Both the position numbers and the translations under genes were made by a program. 64,000 nucleotides of DNA from an uncultured Collinsella sp. GTDB taxonomy: Bacteria > Actinomycetota > Coriobacteriia > Coriobacteriales > Coriobacteriaceae. Shown here one piece after another: positions 25,249 through 33,597 of the stretch (position 1 is its first letter; each line of letters starts with the position of its first letter). The notes beneath the pieces are model-generated. The model was given only the letters and a program-made list of their open reading frames with translations, had not been told where the DNA came from and did not search any database. The stretch is from positions 1-64,000 of the forward strand of contig CAUFMG010000012.1 of NCBI GenBank assembly GCA_959026725.1, in the 5' to 3' direction.

Positions 25249-27399
25249 TTAGTACTGGCTCTCGTGCTTGCTAAAGAAGTCGAAGCGCGGGGGCAGCGGC
25301 TTCACGCGGTGCTCGCCGGGCTTCTCGCCCAGGCTCTCCACAAACTCATCCGTGGAGGCAAAGATGTTATCCCAGCTAAAGAAGGCGACCGGGTCAACGT
25401 CGAAGTACTCGCAGATGAGCTCGCAGCCGGCCGGCACGATGCCGTGCATGAGCACGGTCGCTACGCGCAGCTCGGTAAAGGCGTCGACGAGGGCCTGCGT
25501 CATGGCGGCGTTGGCCGGCTCGCCCTCGAGCTTGTTGGCGGCCTTGGAGGCATCGCTCCAGCGCTTGTTGGCGGCGCGCAGGTAGTCGTCGCACACAGCG
25601 AGCGCTCGGTGCGTCTCGAACTTGTACATGGCCCGCTCAAAGGCGAGGGCCGCCTGCTGGGCGGCTTCGACCACGGTGTCAGAAGCGGCACCGGCGGGGA
25701 TGCAACCGTTGCGATAGGGACTCTCGTCGCCCTCCTTGACGGCGACGCCGTAGAAGCAGCTGCGGGCCAGGCGGTTGAACACGCCGGTCAGCAGCGCGCT
25801 CTCCTTAAGGGCGGGGTCGATAACGCGCTTGTCGTCGCAGGCGCGCACCTCGTTGCCGTCCTTGTCCTTGCCGGTCACGCGCGTGTCGTATGCCTTGGGG
25901 CTAAAGCTCACCGGCTTCTCGGACAGGCCGAGCGACAGCCAATGCGCGCGCATCTGCTCGCAGGTGTAGTGGTTGAGCAGGTCGTCTGCCGGCGGGGGAG
26001 GAGTCTGCGAGGACGAGCTGGCCTTTTTGCCCATGTAGAGCAGGTGGTAGCAGGCGCTGACGGTGCTCTGCGTGAGGTTCCAGCCTAGGGCCTCCCACAT
26101 GGCGGTCTGCGCGATGCAGTAGAAGTAGATGTTGTCCTGACCGATAAACTGGTAGATCTGAGCGTCGTCAGAGCACCACCAGTCGCGCCAGTCGAGCGAG
26201 CTGTGCTGGTAGGTGGGCGCGGGCACCTGCGTGGAGTCGGCAGCGGGCTCGCCCATGAGGGCGGCATCCTGGGCGGCGACGCCCTCGGTCACGCCGGCGG
26301 CCTTGGCATCGCGCGCGAGCACGGTACGCGTATAGCTGATGGGCGCCCACAGGCTCTCGGGCCAGCACCAGCAGGTGACGTCGGAGACGCCATCGACCTC
26401 GGGCACCGGAACGCCCCAGTCGATGTTGCCGGTGATGCGGAAGGGCACGAGCGCCTTGCCGCTGCGGAAGCGCACGCCGCCGTTGGCGAGCACCGCATGG
26501 GCGTCGTCGCGCTCCTTCCAGCTGGGGAAGGTGACGGTAAAGCTGCTCTTGTTTCCCTCGGGCTCCAGCACGGTGTGCTCGGGCAGCTGGTCCTCGACGG
26601 CGTCGAAGGCCTCGCGGAACTTGTTCTGAATATAGAGCTGTGCCGGCAGCAGCCACTCCTCCATGGTCTTGGAGACCACGGAACGAACCTGCGGGTTCTG
26701 GGCGAGCTTGGCGGTGTAGGTCTTCATAAAGTCGAGGTAGGCCGGCAGGTCGAAGTAGAGGTTGTCTACCGGGCGCAGCTCGGGCACCTCGCCGGTGAGC
26801 TGGCTCTTGGGCGCGATGAGCTCCTCGGGCTCAAACTGGTGACCCAGGTCGCACTCGTCGGCATAAGCCTTCTCGGACTTGCAGCCCTGGATGGGGCAGC
26901 GGCCGATCACCTGGCGGCCGTTGAGGAACGTGCCGGCCTTGGCGTCGTAGAACTGCAGCGTGGAGCGCTTGGAGATGGTGCCCTGTTCGTGCAGACGCTC
27001 GATAATCTCGGCGGTCACCTCGTTGTGAATCTGCGCAGCCGGCTCAAGGCCCGAGCCGCCGTAGATATCGCAGCTGATGTTGTAGTTGTTGAGGGTCGCG
27101 GCCTGGCGGGAGTGATTGGACTCGACATACTCGGCGATGGACTTGTCGTAGCCCTCGTTCTCCTTGAGCTTGCGGTAGCTCTCCATGATGGGCGAGCCGT
27201 AGCAGTCGGTGCCCGAGGTGAAGATGACGTTCTCGCGGCCCAGACGGTCGCGCAGGAAGCGGGCGAAGAAGTCGGCCGGGACAAAGACGCCACCGACGTG
27301 GCCAAAGTGAAGGCCCTTGTTGCCGTAGGGCTCGCCGGCGGTAACGATGGCGCGGCGAGGCCAGCTGGGACGGTCGTTCATGGAGTATTTGGATGCCAT
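25249..27399 (-). CDS. metG: Methionyl-tRNA synthetase-like class I aminoacyl-tRNA ligase
   Basis: The ATG at 27399 follows GAAGGAG and gives 716 residues. The order of landmarks matches MetRS: a HIGH-box equivalent in GLHFGHVGGVFVPADFF, GTDCYGSPI where MetRS has GTDEHG, a Cys-rich knuckle (CPIQGC and DEC), GNIDWGVPVP, FIGQDNIYFYCIAQTAMW, then the place of the KMSKS loop. Here that loop reads MGKKASSSSQTPPPPADDLL, so the classical KMSKS is changed. No C-terminal tRNA-binding domain is seen; the end is KHESQY. It could be the sole MetRS of this lineage or a divergent paralogue. Confidence 0.8.
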   Translation of the reverse strand: MASKYSMNDRPSWPRRAIVTAGEPYGNKGLHFGHVGGVFVPADFFARFLRDRLGRENVIFTSGTDCYGSPIMESYRKLKENEGYDKSIAEYVESNHSRQAATLNNYNISCDIYGGSGLEPAAQIHNEVTAEIIERLHEQGTISKRSTLQFYDAKAGTFLNGRQVIGRCPIQGCKSEKAYADECDLGHQFEPEELIAPKSQLTGEVPELRPVDNLYFDLPAYLDFMKTYTAKLAQNPQVRSVVSKTMEEWLLPAQLYIQNKFREAFDAVEDQLPEHTVLEPEGNKSSFTVTFPSWKERDDAHAVLANGGVRFRSGKALVPFRITGNIDWGVPVPEVDGVSDVTCWCWPESLWAPISYTRTVLARDAKAAGVTEGVAAQDAALMGEPAADSTQVPAPTYQHSSLDWRDWWCSDDAQIYQFIGQDNIYFYCIAQTAMWEALGWNLTQSTVSACYHLLYMGKKASSSSQTPPPPADDLLNHYTCEQMRAHWLSLGLSEKPVSFSPKAYDTRVTGKDKDGNEVRACDDKRVIDPALKESALLTGVFNRLARSCFYGVAVKEGDESPYRNGCIPAGAASDTVVEAAQQAALAFERAMYKFETHRALAVCDDYLRAANKRWSDASKAANKLEGEPANAAMTQALVDAFTELRVATVLMHGIVPAGCELICEYFDVDPVAFFSWDNIFASTDEFVESLGEKPGEHRVKPLPPRFDFFSKHESQY

Positions 27400-27531
27400 G
27401 GGACTCCTTCGCATATGGTGAGAGCGCGGCCGGGCGCAAGGCCTGGCGACGCGGTGGTCAATTCGTGCATATCGTTCGACATTATCGCACATGCGGACGG
27501 GTACGTGGCAGGGGCGCTATCCTAAGATGCT

Positions 27532-28098
27532 ATGAATGAGATTTCCAACATACATGCGTTTGAGGACGAGGATTTTCTGCACGCCTGCTTTGTGTGGGGG
27601 ATGGCCGTGCTCGGCGCATTTGCCGTGTGCCTGGTGCCGGTGTTTATGCTGCTGGGCGGACCCGCGGACCTGGATGCGGCTGACGCGGGCGGTTGGACGG
27701 CGGTCGTGGGCTGGATAGTCGGCTTGGCTGCGGTTTCTGCGGCGTCATTTGCCGTGCACGAGCTGGTGCACGGTGTGTTTTTTAAGCTGCTGGCGCCTGC
27801 GGGCGCGCAGGTGACCTTTGGGGCGAATCGCGAGACGGCGATGATCTATGCCTGCGCCGAGGGCGTTGTGTATTCGCGCCGGCGGTACATGGCGGTTTGC
27901 CTGGCACCGACGGCTGTTGTGACGACAACGCTTGCCCTGGGGTTTGCGTTTTCGGGCTATCCGCTGCTGTGCTATCTGGCGGCCGGCTTGCATTTGTCAG
28001 GCTGTGTGGGCGACTGGTATTACGTGCGGACCATTTTGCGCGACCGCCGCATTGTCGCCTGCGAGGACACGTCCTTCGGCGTGCGCTTTTTCGGGTGA
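27532..28098 (+). CDS. DUF3267 membrane protein with HELVH motif
   Basis: The 188-residue product has four to five hydrophobic segments. The motif HELVHGVFFKLL at about residues 76-87 is the H-E-x-x-H zincin signature in the position typical of DUF3267, a family proposed to be membrane metallopeptidases. Hydrophobic spans include AVLGAFAVCLVPVFMLL and VVTTTLALGFAFSGYPLL. It is read divergently from metG and lies ten bases before queH, so it may share the queH mRNA. Protease activity has not been shown for most family members. Confidence 0.82.
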   Translation: MNEISNIHAFEDEDFLHACFVWGMAVLGAFAVCLVPVFMLLGGPADLDAADAGGWTAVVGWIVGLAAVSAASFAVHELVHGVFFKLLAPAGAQVTFGANRETAMIYACAEGVVYSRRRYMAVCLAPTAVVTTTLALGFAFSGYPLLCYLAAGLHLSGCVGDWYYVRTILRDRRIVACEDTSFGVRFFG

Positions 28099-28108
28099 GG
28101 AGATGTCG

Positions 28109-28684
28109 ATGAAGCCGTTGTTGTTGCACGCCTGCTGTGCGCCGTGCTCTCTTGAGCCGGTCCGCCTGCTGCGCGAGGAAGGGTTTGAGCCCACAATCTG
28201 CTGGACCAACCCCAATATTCAGCCGCACGATGAATGGCAGCGGCGTTTGGACGAGCTGCGCCGGTGGTGTGCCGATGGCGACATCGAGCTTATCGAGGCG
28301 GGGGAGGACCGTGAGCGCTGGGAGGCCGGCGTGGCACCGCTGGGTGCCGATCGGCTCCGTCGCTGTCGTGCGTGCTATGCCCTGCGCTTGGCCGAGGCGT
28401 GCCGCGTGGCCCAGGAGCGTGGGTTTGAGTTTGTGGGTACGACGCTCGCCGTCTCGCCGTATCAGTTGTTCGAAACCTGCAATGATGTGTTGGAGCGTCT
28501 GGCTGCCGCCCGCGGTCTCACTCCGGTGATTCGCGATTTTCGTCCGTATTACCCCGAGGCGACACGCCGTTCGCGCGAGCTGGGCATGTATCGGCAGAAC
28601 TACTGTGGTTGCCGCTTCTCGGCTGTCGAGGCGGCCATGGACCGCGCCCGCATCCGCGACGAGCGCAAAGCGTCCAAAAAGTAG
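28109..28684 (+). CDS. queH: Epoxyqueuosine reductase QueH
   Basis: QueH performs the last step of queuosine synthesis, reducing epoxyqueuosine in tRNA. The protein shows the family cysteines: HACCAPCS at the start, CRACYALRLAEA in the middle and NYCGCRFS near the end, which ligate the Fe-S cluster and adjacent metal. TLAVSPYQ is also conserved. Starting at ATG 28109 gives 191 residues, with GTGAGGA spaced correctly; an ATG at 28103 is too close to it. queA follows 64 bp downstream, so the two form a queuosine unit. Confidence 0.93.
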   Translation: MKPLLLHACCAPCSLEPVRLLREEGFEPTICWTNPNIQPHDEWQRRLDELRRWCADGDIELIEAGEDRERWEAGVAPLGADRLRRCRACYALRLAEACRVAQERGFEFVGTTLAVSPYQLFETCNDVLERLAAARGLTPVIRDFRPYYPEATRRSRELGMYRQNYCGCRFSAVEAAMDRARIRDERKASKK

Positions 28685-28748
28685 TTCATTTGGGACGTCA
28701 GCCTGCTAGGATGTAGAGCGGACTTTAGCTATATAAGGAGTATCCGAC

Positions 28749-29966
28749 GTGTCTATGCGTACCGATGATTTTGACTACAACCTTCCTGAGGAACTGATCG
28801 CCCAGGCTCCAGCCGAGCCGCGCGACTCCTGCCGCCTGCTGGTGGTGGATCGCAAGGGCTCCCAGGCGGGAACGCCGCTGGAGCACGGCGGTACCGTTGA
28901 GCACCGCATCTTCCGCGACATCATCGACTATATCGAGCCGGGCGACGTGCTCGTCATCAATCAGACGCGCGTGATGCCGGCCCGTCTGATCGGTCGTAAA
29001 ACGGGATCGGGCGGCGTGGTCGAGACCCTGCTGCTCAAGCGCCGCGAGGACGTGGATCCGCTGGGCCATGTTTGGGAGTGCTTGGTCAAGCCGGGCAAGC
29101 GCCTGAAGCCCGGTGCTCATATTGAGTATCGCGCCGGTGGCGCCCATGCGCCCGAGGGGGCTCCCGTGGTGCTGACGGCCGAGGTTGTCGACTTTGTCAC
29201 CGATAGCCGCGGCGGCCGCCTGGTACGCTTTGAGCCGGCCGGTTGCAATGCCGCCGGCGAGCCGCGCACGCTCGACGAGGCCATCCATGCTGCCGGCCAC
29301 GTGCCGCTGCCGCCCTACATTACCGATTACGAGGGCGATCCCGAGAAGTACCAGACCGTCTACGCCATGAAGGAGGAGCACTCGGCCGCTGCTCCCACGG
29401 CGGGTCTGCATTTTACTCCCGAGCTCATGGCTGCCATCGAGGCCAAGGGTGCCAAGTTTGCCGCCGTCGAGCTCGAGGTGGGTATCGATACCTTCCGTCT
29501 GGTGGAGGAGGACGACCCCGCGCAGCACGTGATGCACACCGAGCGCTACCACGTGTCGCAGGAGGTTGTCGACGCCGTGCATAAGGCGAAGGCCGAGGGC
29601 CATCGTGTGATCGCCGTCGGCACTACCGCAGTGCGTTCGCTCGAGAGCGCCTTTGACGCGGACGCGCCGGTGTCCGATCCGGCTGTGACGGCGCGCTATT
29701 TTGAGGGCCGCGAGGACGGGGCCGACACGCTCGGCCGCGGCGACATCGTGGTGCGCGAGAACGCGACAACGCAGCTCTACCTTATGCCCGGCTCGACCTA
29801 TCACGTGGTCGACGCGCTGATCACGAATTTCCACGTGCCGCGCTCCACGCTCATGATGCTCGTGAGCGCACTTGCCACCCGCGACCAGATCATGGATGCC
29901 TACGCCGCTGCTATCGAAGAACGCTACCGCTTCTTCAGCTTTGGTGACGCCATGCTCATCTTGTAG
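28749..29966 (+). CDS. queA: S-adenosylmethionine:tRNA ribosyltransferase-isomerase
   Basis: QueA transfers and isomerises the ribosyl group of SAM onto 7-aminomethyl-7-deazaguanine in tRNA to form epoxyqueuosine. Characteristic segments are FDYNLPEELIAQAPAEPRD, VLVINQTRVMPARL, AAPTAGLHFTPEL and TNFHVPRSTLMMLVSA. The GTG at 28749 lies 8 bp after AAGGAG and is preferred to the ATG at 28755. The length of 405 residues is a little above usual because of an insertion around residues 140-180. The stop codon runs straight into composite repeat B/C copy 1. tgt, the first enzyme on tRNA, is about 5 kb downstream. Confidence 0.96.
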   Translation: MSMRTDDFDYNLPEELIAQAPAEPRDSCRLLVVDRKGSQAGTPLEHGGTVEHRIFRDIIDYIEPGDVLVINQTRVMPARLIGRKTGSGGVVETLLLKRREDVDPLGHVWECLVKPGKRLKPGAHIEYRAGGAHAPEGAPVVLTAEVVDFVTDSRGGRLVRFEPAGCNAAGEPRTLDEAIHAAGHVPLPPYITDYEGDPEKYQTVYAMKEEHSAAAPTAGLHFTPELMAAIEAKGAKFAAVELEVGIDTFRLVEEDDPAQHVMHTERYHVSQEVVDAVHKAKAEGHRVIAVGTTAVRSLESAFDADAPVSDPAVTARYFEGREDGADTLGRGDIVVRENATTQLYLMPGSTYHVVDALITNFHVPRSTLMMLVSALATRDQIMDAYAAAIEERYRFFSFGDAMLIL

Positions 29967-30189
29967 GTTACGGCGTTTTACAAACGCCGTAACCGGTCGA
30001 CGCTGCGCGGGCCGCATTTGGACAATCTGACGTTCAACTTCAAGGGCGCGACCAGAAGGTCAGCGCCCTTTCGTTTCACGTCACCTTGCCTCAAATGCGA
30101 CCCGCTCGCTGTCGTTGCCAAAACACCGGCATTTCTTTGGTTGTCAACAAAACATCGGTGTAGTCATTGGGGACGTTCTTAAACGACTA
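29966..30189. repeat. Composite repeat B/C, copy 1 (224 bp)
   Basis: The element starts on the last base of the queA stop codon. It opens with a 13 bp hairpin GGTTACGGCGTTT/AAACGCCGTAACC (29966-29994), followed by a block from CAATCTGACGTTCAACTTC to CACGTCACCTTGC (30023-30089) that contains the hairpin AAGGGCGC/GCGCCCTT, then block C (30106-30189) ending GGGGACGTTCTTAAACGACTA minus its last base. The same order, with about the same total length, occurs after the SDR gene, where an IS110 element splits it. The first hairpin may act as a terminator for queA. Nothing coding is seen in the 29967-30300 gap. Confidence 0.85.
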
Positions 30190-30208
30190 CCTTGCATCAA
30201 TCTAAATA

Positions 30209-30273
30209 AGTTGCGGTGAGATAGTTCTTGAATTGGCCTTTTTGGGCTAAACAGGAACTATCTCACCGCAACT
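30209..30273. repeat. Palindromic repeat family A, copy 1
   Basis: The left arm (AGTTGCGGTGAGATAGTTC) and right arm (GAACTATCTCACCGCAACT) pair perfectly, enclosing a smaller hairpin (GGCC around TTTTT). It lies 27 bp past the stop of the minus-strand coiled-coil gene, where it could act as a transcription-end structure. Three other copies are at 37857, 41416 and 44691. Confidence 0.88.
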
Positions 30274-30300
30274 GCGTTGAGCGTTTTTTTGGCGGCTGGT

Positions 30301-32082
30301 TTACTTGCTCGCGAACAGCCAGACTAGGATGATCACCAGGATTGCGGCGACGATGCAGACGATGGCGCCGGTGAATTTGATACGTGAGTCGCGGGTGCGC
30401 TCGCGCACCGCGTCCTCGGTGGCCTCGAGCTGGGCGACTTCTCGCTCGGTCTCGGCGTGTTCGGCTTTGTCTCGGGCCAAGGATCCTGCAAGCGACTCAG
30501 TGATCTCTGGATGGTCATGTACCTCGGTCGCCTGCTCGATGATCGACTGTGCATGTGCGGCATCTGCTTGGGCGTTGGCGATGCTTTGCTCTTGGTCGCG
30601 GCGTGCCTTGTCCTCGGCGGCGATCTTCTCGCGCAGTTCGCGCTGGCGCGTCGTGGCGGCAGTTTTCGCCGTCTGCAGCTCGTCGCGCGCGGCATCAGCC
30701 TCAGTCGTCACGGCTTGGTGCGCGCGTTTGGCTTCGGCAATGGGGGCTTGAGCCTGCTCGACGGCCTGCTCGGCTGCGGCAAGCGAGTGCTCAAGGTCGG
30801 CGGTGATGCGCGGGACATCTTCTTCGGCTTTACGCAGGGCATCTGCCGTGTCGGAGATCTGCATCGAGAGCTCGCTGGTGCGCACCGTATAGTTGGCGGG
30901 ATTTGCCGAGGGATTGCGTTGCAGCTCGGCATACTCATGACGCAGCGTCTCGAGCTGGGCGCGCGTGGCGTCGACGGTTTGTTGTGCGGCGGCAATGCCG
31001 GCGTCTCGCTCGGCCTTCACCTTGTCGCGGATGCGCTTGGAATCCTCAAGACGTCGAACGAGGCGGTTGCCGGTCTCGCGCGAGCTTGCCTCGCGGGCCT
31101 CCACGGCGTCGAGCGCGGCCTTCAGGCGGAGCTCAGTCGCGTCATCCTCTGTCTTCATTTGTTCGAGCTGACTCTTGAGCTCTGTCGCTTTGGCGGCGTG
31201 GGCATCACGGTCAATCTCGGCTGCCGCAGCGGTCTTTTGCGCTGTGGCGATCGCCTGACGCTGGTCGGCGACGATCTGGTCGTAGCGGCCTGCGATATCC
31301 TGGCGCGTCTCGAGCTCCTCGGCCTGATCGACAATGCGCTGCTCAAGTTCGGCCAGGTGGGCGCGGGCATCGGCAAGTGCCTTTTTCGCGGCGTTCATCT
31401 CGCGCATGGCCGAGGCGCCCTGGGCAATAAAGGTGCCCACGGCGTTCGCGGTGTTCGAGACAGCGGTCCCCAGATCGCGGTTCGCGTCGGGGGAGTGCGG
31501 GGCGATCGGGCGAGCGGTGTCGACAGCGTCCGCATCGGCAGCCTGCGGCGCGGCGATATTGCCGGTACCGCCCTCGACCACAGAAAAGCCCGCTGCGTGC
31601 GGATCGACCGCATCGGCGCCAATCGTGGGGTGCTCGAGCTGCAGAAACGAGGGCATGGTGCTGCCCTGGTCGGCAACGGGGGTCTCGCCGGGTACAAAGG
31701 TCGAGGCCGCCTCGGCGGCCTCCTCTTCCTCGGCATCAATATCGGCATCGGCCACGGCGTCTTTCATCGCTTTGACGGCATCCATCATGGAGTCCATGAC
31801 GGCATCGAGCTCTTCTTCCGAAGACACCTCGATGGGGCCCGCTGCTTGCGGGGCGGGGTCCGTGTCAGGTTCGGCATCGCTCGGCTCCGGCTGCTCGCTT
31901 TCATCATGCTCGACAGTATCGTCTGTGTCTGTTGCCTTATCCGCACCGGCGTGCGCATCTGCGGTGGCGGGCGCATCGGTGGAGGCGTCGACGCAGGTAG
32001 GAGTATCGCAGTCGTCGACGGCGTCTTCGGAATGATCAATATGCTGCTGAGTCTGGGGGTCCAGCTCGTCTGTCATAGGCAT
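30301..32082 (-). CDS. Tail-anchored coiled-coil protein (593 aa)
   Basis: The ATG at 32082 follows GAGGAGCAC; a second ATG at 32076 is possible. Residues 1-150 are extremely acidic and Thr/Asp/Ala-rich, thus disordered. A long coiled coil of about 330 residues follows, with heptad-like Ala/Leu/Glu/Lys spacing (LAELEQRIVDQAEELETRQ, QLEQMKTEDDATELRLKAAL). The C-terminus is one membrane helix (FTGAIVCIVAAILVIILVWL) with a three-residue tail. No catalytic domain is visible. A structural or scaffolding role at the membrane is plausible, but no family is recognised. It stands alone between repeats and the SDR gene. Confidence 0.82.
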   Translation of the reverse strand: MPMTDELDPQTQQHIDHSEDAVDDCDTPTCVDASTDAPATADAHAGADKATDTDDTVEHDESEQPEPSDAEPDTDPAPQAAGPIEVSSEEELDAVMDSMMDAVKAMKDAVADADIDAEEEEAAEAASTFVPGETPVADQGSTMPSFLQLEHPTIGADAVDPHAAGFSVVEGGTGNIAAPQAADADAVDTARPIAPHSPDANRDLGTAVSNTANAVGTFIAQGASAMREMNAAKKALADARAHLAELEQRIVDQAEELETRQDIAGRYDQIVADQRQAIATAQKTAAAAEIDRDAHAAKATELKSQLEQMKTEDDATELRLKAALDAVEAREASSRETGNRLVRRLEDSKRIRDKVKAERDAGIAAAQQTVDATRAQLETLRHEYAELQRNPSANPANYTVRTSELSMQISDTADALRKAEEDVPRITADLEHSLAAAEQAVEQAQAPIAEAKRAHQAVTTEADAARDELQTAKTAATTRQRELREKIAAEDKARRDQEQSIANAQADAAHAQSIIEQATEVHDHPEITESLAGSLARDKAEHAETEREVAQLEATEDAVRERTRDSRIKFTGAIVCIVAAILVIILVWLFASK

Positions 32083-32370
32083 GTGCTCCTCATCGTTGTT
32101 TGTCACCCTATGATAAAGTCTCGCGCCGACATCCCACGCGCTGCAGCAAAGTTTCAAAACGTGTTCGATGGCTCGATCTGATAACGATAACTCGGCCGCT
32201 TTATCCAGTTTGTACTTGACAATCCCTTCGCCGAACGACGTGGTGCCGTTCGCCTACCGCGGTCTTTTATTTTCGCTTGAACACGCTAAAGTTGCATCTC
32301 AGCTTTTGGCGCGTGAAGTTGGATACGCGCAGTCGGCGGGCGTGCCCGTCGCGATTTGAAAGGACTTTGT

Positions 32371-33171
32371 ATGGGACTTTTCACTGGTAAGACCGTGATC
32401 GTCACCGGCGGCGGCAAGGCCACGCTTAAGGACGGTTCCGCTGGCTCCATCGGCTACGGCATCGATATCGCATTTGCCAAGGAGGGCGCGAACCTCGTCA
32501 TCACCGGCCGCAACGTCGCCAAGCTCGAGGCCGCCAAGGAGTCTCTCGAGGCCGAGTACGGTGTCAAGGTTCTGCCTGTTCAGGCCGATGTCTCGGCTGG
32601 CCAGGATAACGAGGCCGTTGTCCAGAACGTCATCGACAAGGCCATTGAGGAGTTCGGCCGCATCGACGCCGTCGTCAACAATGCTCAGGCCAGCGCCTCG
32701 GGTGTGACCATCGCCGATCACACCATGGATCAGTTTAACCTGGCCATTTACTCCGGTCTGTATGCTACCTATCTGTACATGCAGAAGGCCTATCCGCACC
32801 TGAAGGAGACCAAGGGCTCCGTGGTCAACTTTGCCTCGGGCGCCGGCCTGTTTGGCAACTATGGCCAGTGCAGCTATGCTGCCGCCAAGGAGGGCATCCG
32901 CGGCCTGACCCGCGTTGCCGCCAACGAGTGGGGCAAGGACGGCATCAACGTCAATATCGTTTGCCCGCTTGCTTGGACCGCTGCGCTCGAGAACTTCCAG
33001 GATGCTTACCCCGAGGCTTTCAAGGCCAACGTCCACATGCCGCCGGCAGGCCACTACGGCGACGTCGAGAAGGAGATCGGCCGCGTGGTCGTTCAGCTCT
33101 GCGGTCCCGACTTTAAGTACATGAACGGCGAGACCGTCACCCTCGAGGGTGGCATGGGCCAGCGGCCGTAG
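32371..33171 (+). CDS. Short-chain dehydrogenase/reductase
   Basis: The 266-residue SDR begins at ATG 32371 after AAAGGA. The nucleotide-binding loop reads TGGGKATLKDGSAGSIGYGI, with an insertion of roughly eight residues between the first glycines and G-x-G. The usual NNAG is NNAQ. The catalytic Tyr and Lys are in CSYAAAKEGIRGLTR, and NFASGAGLF carries the catalytic Ser region. The C-terminal substrate part includes GPDFKYMNGETVTLEGGMG, typical of classical SDRs. Substrate cannot be predicted. Its stop is directly followed by composite repeat B/C copy 2, so it is the last gene of its transcript. Confidence 0.92.
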   Translation: MGLFTGKTVIVTGGGKATLKDGSAGSIGYGIDIAFAKEGANLVITGRNVAKLEAAKESLEAEYGVKVLPVQADVSAGQDNEAVVQNVIDKAIEEFGRIDAVVNNAQASASGVTIADHTMDQFNLAIYSGLYATYLYMQKAYPHLKETKGSVVNFASGAGLFGNYGQCSYAAAKEGIRGLTRVAANEWGKDGINVNIVCPLAWTAALENFQDAYPEAFKANVHMPPAGHYGDVEKEIGRVVVQLCGPDFKYMNGETVTLEGGMGQRP

Positions 33172-33172
33172 G

Positions 33173-33318
33173 GGTTACGCGGTTTTACCAAACCGCGTAA
33201 CCAGTTGACGCTGCAAACCCGCCAGAGCGGCAATCTGACGTTCAACTTCAAGGGCGCGACCAGAAGGTCAGCGTCCTTTCATTTCACGTCACCTTGCTCG
33301 CTTGGGGCCGTTTTCGCT
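33173..33318. repeat. Composite repeat B/C, copy 2, left part
   Basis: It begins two bases after the SDR stop codon with the hairpin GGTTACGCGGTTT/AAACCGCGTAACC (33173-33202). Compared with copy 1, both arms have changed together. The conserved block from CAATCTGACG to CACGTCACCTTGC spans 33231-33297. The repeat is interrupted after GTTTTCGCT (33310-33318) by the IS110 element; the remainder resumes at 34836. Confidence 0.85.
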
Positions 33319-33351
33319 CATATGACCCAATCCGCTGTCAAGAGCCACAAT

Positions 33352-33387
33352 GGCCCCGCCGACCGCTTGCAATCGGTCGGCGGGGCC
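33352..33387. other. Perfect 14 bp hairpin in the IS110 noncoding end
   Basis: GGCCCCGCCGACCG at 33352-33365 pairs perfectly with CGGTCGGCGGGGCC at 33374-33387 around an 8-base loop. It lies about 210 bp past the transposase stop codon. No T-run follows on either strand. It may be part of a structured element RNA or protect the element against read-through. Confidence 0.7.
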
Positions 33388-33597
33388 TGCCGTTGAACCC
33401 GTCCCGGTCCGCCCCCGGCATGTCGTCGACGCCTTCGGCTCAGTCTCATATCCGCGGATACCGCTCCGGCGGCCCGCAATCCTCTCCTTCGGCGGGGCTC
33501 CCCAAGTCTGACTACGCGCATGCGGCCGCTGCCGCGCGCCCAGCGAAAGCGGGGGTATCCCCGAAGGCCGCCCGGCTCGCCGGGACGGGGGCTATGT

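Noticed and set aside
32168..32359. 63-codon plus-strand frame before the SDR gene
   Set aside because: No ribosome binding site and no recognisable feature; more likely the 5' region of the SDR transcript.
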